Shown one piece after another: positions 4,557 through 7,958 of a DNA stretch of 7,958 nt (position 1 is the first letter of the stretch; each line of letters opens with the position of its first letter). A model generated the notes under the pieces. It was not told the DNA's origin and made no database searches. It saw only the letters and a list, made by a program, of their open reading frames with translations. The position numbers and the translations under genes were made by a program. Origin of the DNA: Acidobacteriota bacterium (lineage in GTDB: Bacteria > Acidobacteriota > HRBIN11). The stretch spans positions 1,946 through 9,903 of the forward strand of contig JANXAA010000050.1 in NCBI GenBank assembly GCA_025061865.1, given 5' to 3'.

Positions 4557-7500
4557 TCAGAAAGGCAACAGCAGAGCTATGTAAGCCCGGCGCCGGTGCC
4601 GGCCCCCGACCTCGACGGCCCCGCCGACCCGGCCGGTCGCCCGAAAGCCGGCGGCACTCGCATGCAGACGGACCTCGGCGCCGACAGCGTGGACTGTCTG
4701 GGACCGCCGGGTCCCCTCGTCGAACGGTGTAAAGTAAGCCCCATCGTAGAACAGGGCCACGCTGAGCCGCTCCATGAAGAGAGGGAACAGTCCCAGGCTT
4801 CGTTGAATCTCATACACGGGCCACCGGTATTCGACGTTCCAGACGAGACCTCGTCGGACGAGGACCGTCTCAATGCGAGCCCGGACAGGGCCGAGGTCGT
4901 CGGATTCGAGGCCCAACGTAAGGGCCTCCGGATCGGGTCCCGTCGAGAGGGCGCCCGTCAGGCGCAAGGCCAAGACGTGGTGACGCCGCCATCCGGGCGC
5001 ATACCCCCGGAGGTCGCCGCCCAGGGTCATAAACCGCTGGCCCTGGAACCCCCAGCGGCCCCATCCGATAGCCGTCCAGCCGTCTTCAGGGCTGACTGAA
5101 TAGGGGAAGCGTAGGGCCCGGGAGTAAGACAGTGTCCACGGGATGGACCAGCGGTCCTGGAGTTTTTGAAAGTGGCCCGTCTGGTCAACGGTCCACAGGG
5201 GCGCATAGCGAAAGCCGAGAGCCACGGCACCGGTCGACCGCATTCGTCGGAAGGGGACTTGGAGGGTCGTCTCATAGGTGTCCGTCGCTAGAGAGACGCC
5301 TTTTCGGAGAAGTGCAATTTCTCGTCGGGCTCGCAGGGCCAGCGTCGGATACCATCGGTCCCAATGGTACAGGACGTCGTAGCGGACGAGGCGGTCGTCG
5401 AGGCCGTAGTCGACGACGGCCTGATAGGCCGAGTAACCCCAACGGTCGACTCCCAGCAAGGCGACGCCGATACGCCAGTTCAATTCGTCGGACCGCGCAA
5501 CGGGGAACCACATGAAGGGCCGTATGACGGGGAGGACCGGGGACCGTCGGTTCCAGCGGATCTCCGGCGGCGGGGGCGTTGAGGTCTGTGCCTCTGGAGG
5601 GCGCAAGCTACACTGTTCTTTCAGGACTTCCGAATAGGACGTGCTCGGCCCGTCCTCGATATGGAGCGTTCCGGTAGTCGGTCTGATCTCCCACGCCGTC
5701 GACCAGGAGCGGGCGCCCGAAGACTGGCACGGGCCCTCGCTCTTCCCCGGTCCTCGGTCTCCAGTCGGATCGCAGTCGTTCCCGGCGGGTTCTCTCGTCT
5801 TCCCCGAGAGAGAGCCAGACTGAGGAGAAGTGTCCTTATGAACAGGTTTGAACCGCAGGAGCGAGGCGAAATCGCCTCTCAGAGGCAGGCGGGCAGGGTG
5901 ATAGCCGTCGGCTTCATAGACGGCCACAAAGAGCGTATCCGGCGTTAGCCACGGCGATCGGAAGCCAGTGCCTGGCAGGACGACCTGCATCATCTGCTCG
6001 GTCTCTGGATTCCAGGCCCATACATCGAGTTTCCATGCGTAATCGGCCACAAACAGGAGCCATTGTCCGTCGGGCGACCAAGCAGGGTCCATCTTACGGC
6101 CTCGGTCCCGAAGCCATTCGGCTAAGCGGTGTCCGTCCGCAGTCCACAACTCGAGGCTCCACGTGGCATCCGGACGATGGGCGACGACGGCGAAAGTCGA
6201 GACGCCGGGTCGTTCCGATTCGGACGGACGCCACCGGGGCTGGCTCCACCGGACGGTCGGGTCCTGGGCTACGACCCGAAGGACCCCGTCGGGTTCAAGG
6301 ACGACGAGATCTGTGATACCGCCGTCTCCATGGCGAACGGCCACGATGCGGCCCATGGCGTCCACGTCTGGGTCTTTCAGGCGGAGACTCCCGTTGAGCC
6401 GTGTCTGACGACCTGTCTGAGGGTCGACCCGTAAGAGGCTGCTTCGGAGCCAAAACGAACGCCGCCATTCCAAGACGCTCGCCACGATATGACCTTGAGG
6501 GTCGACCCCAAACGAACCGGCCGGCACGCCTTCCAAAACCCGGCGGGTCCGACCCGTCCGGGGGTCACTACAAAAGATGCCGGGGAACTCGTGGGCCCGC
6601 TCGTTAACGTAGCAGATTTCATTGCTGACCCACCGGAGACTCGATACGAAGTACCCTCGGCGGGTGATGATTTCCAGACCTCCAAGGTCGTGAGTCTGGG
6701 GTTGGTCAGATTTTCCGTTATCCGGGTCCGCCGGAGGGCCTGAAGGGATTTCGGCCCAACGGGCCCAGAGGTGGCTGAATCGGTCACCCAGATGGTGGGC
6801 CTCCCGGGCGTTCAGGAAGAAGGGCCAGAGGGACTCGTTTTTGGCCCGGATCGCTGGCCAGAATGTGTCGGGATGGTGCCGGTGCAGTCGATTGAGGAAA
6901 GCGGCTCCGAAGTGATAAGCCGTCAGGCCGGCCGGCCATGGGGCCCGGGCAATCCAGGCTTGATCGATAGCTGGGTAGGTATTCGTCATCCGAGCAGTCT
7001 GGTCCATCGTGTGCGTCTCGGCGCTACAGGCCCGGCCGCCCCAAGTCCATCGGGTTTCTTGTAAGGTCGCCAGGCCCTCTGTAAACCAATCGGGGGCCAG
7101 GAAATTCGGGAACAGCAGGGGCGACCGGCCAAATAGGAAGCGCAGGCCCCGGTAGACAGGATGCGCCTGTTCTAGATGGAACACATGGGTTAGTTCATGA
7201 ACGAGGACGGCCTTTAGCCAGTCGTCGTAGTCGCCGATCGTCTCGGCGCTGTCAGGCGGCGGCAGAAAGACAACGACCAGGCGCTCGGGGACGACGGTCG
7301 CAAAGCCATGGGCGACGTCGGCATGGTCGGTCAGGATGAGCCGAATTCGGCCGGGACGGTAACCGAAATCACCGGACAAGCGCTCGTACGCCCACTCAGC
7401 CCAGGCGGCGGCCCGTTCAGCGGCTGGGGCCATACCTTCAGGGTAAAAAACAGAAAAGTGGGGCGTTTCCAGACGCCACCATCGGATGCCGGGCGGGAAC

Positions 7501-7616
7501 AGCGTGGCGGCAAGGGCGTCTGGACTCAGGGCCACAGACAGGATCCAGAGTGCAAGAGACGGAATACAAGATGTGATTCCAAGCCTCGGGTGCCGGGTCT
7601 TGGGAAAACGGACCAT
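4557..7616 (-). CDS. Exported metallopeptidase / beta-propeller / Omp85-like beta-barrel fusion protein
   Basis: Not a named gene that I know. Residue numbers count from the upstream ATG at 7676; I prefer Met21 (7616) because it starts a normal signal peptide: basic MVRFPKTRHPRLG, a hydrophobic core to about 50, and ALA/A cleavage near 56. Domains in order: a gluzincin-like peptidase (about 58-310) with HELTHVFHLE (His160, Glu161, His164) and WFTEGLA supplying the third ligand Glu200; a beta-propeller of about six blades (330-605), whose clearest repeat is AWSPDGQWLLFVAD, TolB/PD40 type; a polar, Pro/Gly-rich linker (612-708); and a barrel domain (709-1039) with alternating strands, an LGGDLRGY motif (885-892) like the Omp85 RGY loop, a late strand VALFYDGAYF, and a terminal Phe. 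No POTRA domain is seen. The catalytic residues look intact, so it should be active. leuS lies directly upstream in the same frame and queC downstream. Neither start has a good Shine-Dalgarno, so the start is uncertain. Role inferred: outer-membrane peptidase in envelope quality control or secretion. Confidence 0.85.
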   Translation of the reverse strand: MVRFPKTRHPRLGITSCIPSLALWILSVALSPDALAATLFPPGIRWWRLETPHFSVFYPEGMAPAAERAAAWAEWAYERLSGDFGYRPGRIRLILTDHADVAHGFATVVPERLVVVFLPPPDSAETIGDYDDWLKAVLVHELTHVFHLEQAHPVYRGLRFLFGRSPLLFPNFLAPDWFTEGLATLQETRWTWGGRACSAETHTMDQTARMTNTYPAIDQAWIARAPWPAGLTAYHFGAAFLNRLHRHHPDTFWPAIRAKNESLWPFFLNAREAHHLGDRFSHLWARWAEIPSGPPADPDNGKSDQPQTHDLGGLEIITRRGYFVSSLRWVSNEICYVNERAHEFPGIFCSDPRTGRTRRVLEGVPAGSFGVDPQGHIVASVLEWRRSFWLRSSLLRVDPQTGRQTRLNGSLRLKDPDVDAMGRIVAVRHGDGGITDLVVLEPDGVLRVVAQDPTVRWSQPRWRPSESERPGVSTFAVVAHRPDATWSLELWTADGHRLAEWLRDRGRKMDPAWSPDGQWLLFVADYAWKLDVWAWNPETEQMMQVVLPGTGFRSPWLTPDTLFVAVYEADGYHPARLPLRGDFASLLRFKPVHKDTSPQSGSLSGKTREPAGNDCDPTGDRGPGKSEGPCQSSGARSWSTAWEIRPTTGTLHIEDGPSTSYSEVLKEQCSLRPPEAQTSTPPPPEIRWNRRSPVLPVIRPFMWFPVARSDELNWRIGVALLGVDRWGYSAYQAVVDYGLDDRLVRYDVLYHWDRWYPTLALRARREIALLRKGVSLATDTYETTLQVPFRRMRSTGAVALGFRYAPLWTVDQTGHFQKLQDRWSIPWTLSYSRALRFPYSVSPEDGWTAIGWGRWGFQGQRFMTLGGDLRGYAPGWRRHHVLALRLTGALSTGPDPEALTLGLESDDLGPVRARIETVLVRRGLVWNVEYRWPVYEIQRSLGLFPLFMERLSVALFYDGAYFTPFDEGTRRSQTVHAVGAEVRLHASAAGFRATGRVGGAVEVGGRHRRRAYIALLLPF
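5732..5766. repeat. Short 7-bp repeat tract inside the linker of the fusion protein
   Basis: Five consecutive 7-bp units in register, three of them close to YCSGGTC on the + strand and two more diverged. On the coding strand the units resemble the GAGACCC type seen downstream of leuS. They encode about residues 637-649, a Gly/Pro/charged stretch in the disordered linker between propeller and barrel. The match is short and could be chance in GC-rich sequence. Confidence 0.35.
7539..7608. repeat. 7-bp repeat tract overlapping the signal-peptide codons
   Basis: Ten 7-bp units in strict register. The first five on the + strand are variants of CARGATG and a later pair match GGGTSYY, in the same order as in the tract behind nrdJ at 2096-2144. 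On the coding (minus) strand it covers about codons 24-46 of the fusion gene counted from the 7676 ATG. Because 7 bp times 3 equals 7 codons, the protein shows a faint 7-residue echo (SCIPSLA, then LWILSVA) in the hydrophobic core of the signal peptide. Confidence 0.6.
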
Positions 7617-7677
7617 AGACCGACCCGGGTGGCAGCATCGTCTTGTCTCAGGACGAAAATGGTCCGACCGCGCCATA

Positions 7678-7733
7678 GAGCCTGGAGTCTGCAGTCTTTT
7701 CTCGAGACATCCGAGACCCGGTACCTGGGACCT
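7678..7733. repeat. 7-bp repeat tract between leuS and the fusion gene
   Basis: Eight 7-bp units in register, beginning three bases after the leuS stop when read on the minus strand. Units cluster around GAGTCTG and GGGACCT on the + strand, the complement of the AGGTCCC/CAGACTC type. It fills nearly all the space between the leuS stop and the upstream candidate ATG of the fusion gene at 7676. I see no separate promoter here. Confidence 0.55.
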
Positions 7734-7736
7734 CCG

Positions 7737-7958
7737 TCAGGAGACGACGAAGTTTAGGAGGCGGTTCGGGACGTAGACGACCTTCCGAACGGAACGGCCC
7801 TCGAGGTAGCGGACTACGTTCGGGTGGGAGCGGGCCATCGCCTCGACCGTCGCCGGGTCGGCGTCGACGGGGACCTGAAGCGTCGCCCGGACCCGACCAT
7901 TGACATGGACAGGAATCTCGATGACGGCCTCGATGAGATAGTCTGGATGTTCGACGGG
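7737..7958 (-). CDS. leuS: Leucyl-tRNA synthetase, C-terminal end
   Basis: Charges tRNA-Leu with leucine in the cytoplasm. Only the last 73 codons lie in the window; the gene enters from the right edge on the minus strand and stops with TGA at 7739-7737. The translation has the LeuRS C-terminal module: IPVHVNGRVRATLQVP, then a helix rich in Ala/Asp (VDADPATVEAMARSHPNVVRYLEG), then RKVVYVPNRLLNFVVS, which matches the usual 'VQVNGKVRAKI...YLEGK...KVIVVPGRLVNIVV' ending. This module contacts the tRNA. The stop is at the expected place, so the C-terminus is intact. The next gene on this strand (fusion protein) is in the same reading frame, separated by this stop and a 7-bp repeat tract. The segment is short but distinctive. 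Confidence 0.93.
   Translation of the reverse strand, partial: PVEHPDYLIEAVIEIPVHVNGRVRATLQVPVDADPATVEAMARSHPNVVRYLEGRSVRKVVYVPNRLLNFVVS

Noticed and set aside
7617..7676. Upstream ATG at 7676 as the start of the fusion gene
   Set aside because: It would add 20 polar, Arg/Cys-rich residues before the basic start of the signal peptide, and its ribosome binding site is no better; kept as an alternative.

Overview
The window is a GC-rich stretch from a diderm (Gram-negative-type) bacterium. Diderm status rests on an outer-membrane-type beta-barrel protein with a C-terminal phenylalanine and on a lipoprotein with a lipobox. The organism carries a B12-dependent (class II) ribonucleotide reductase, makes 7-deazaguanine precursors and probably uses sigma-54. 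I cannot place it in a phylum from this window; a deep-branching, perhaps thermophilic lineage is only a guess.

Layout. (1) 2-2089, + strand: 3' two thirds of nrdJ, running in from the left edge and including the radical cysteine, the TSCPD domain and the C-terminal cysteine-rich tail. (2) 2090-2651: a 560-bp gap with two tracts of degenerate 7-bp tandem repeats, a GC-rich hairpin, an upstream inverted repeat and a near-perfect sigma-54 promoter. (3) 2652-3539, + strand: a lipoprotein with two DUF5666-like repeats. (4) 3540-3719: convergent intergenic region with two palindromes, one a 10-bp-stem terminator-like hairpin. (5) 4397-3720, - strand: a QueC-like 7-cyano-7-deazaguanine synthase. 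(6) 7616-4557, - strand: a roughly 1020-residue exported protein joining an HExxH metallopeptidase domain, a TolB/PD40-like beta-propeller and an Omp85-like beta-barrel. (7) 7958-7737, - strand: the last 73 codons of leuS, with only 120 bp before the fusion protein (60 bp if the upstream ATG is used).

How the parts relate. NrdJ, LeuS and QueC are housekeeping proteins (deoxynucleotide supply, aminoacylation, queuosine/7-deazaguanine synthesis), and I see no pathway linking them to their neighbours. The left part is transcribed rightward and the right part leftward, meeting near 3540-3720. leuS, the fusion protein and queC may be co-transcribed, but the 7-bp repeats after leuS and the inverted repeat before queC could break the unit.

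The two most interesting items are the three-part outer-membrane peptidase and the 7-bp repeat family. The repeats follow both nrdJ and leuS, run into the coding sequence of the fusion protein where they make up much of its signal peptide, and may also have seeded its inter-domain linker.
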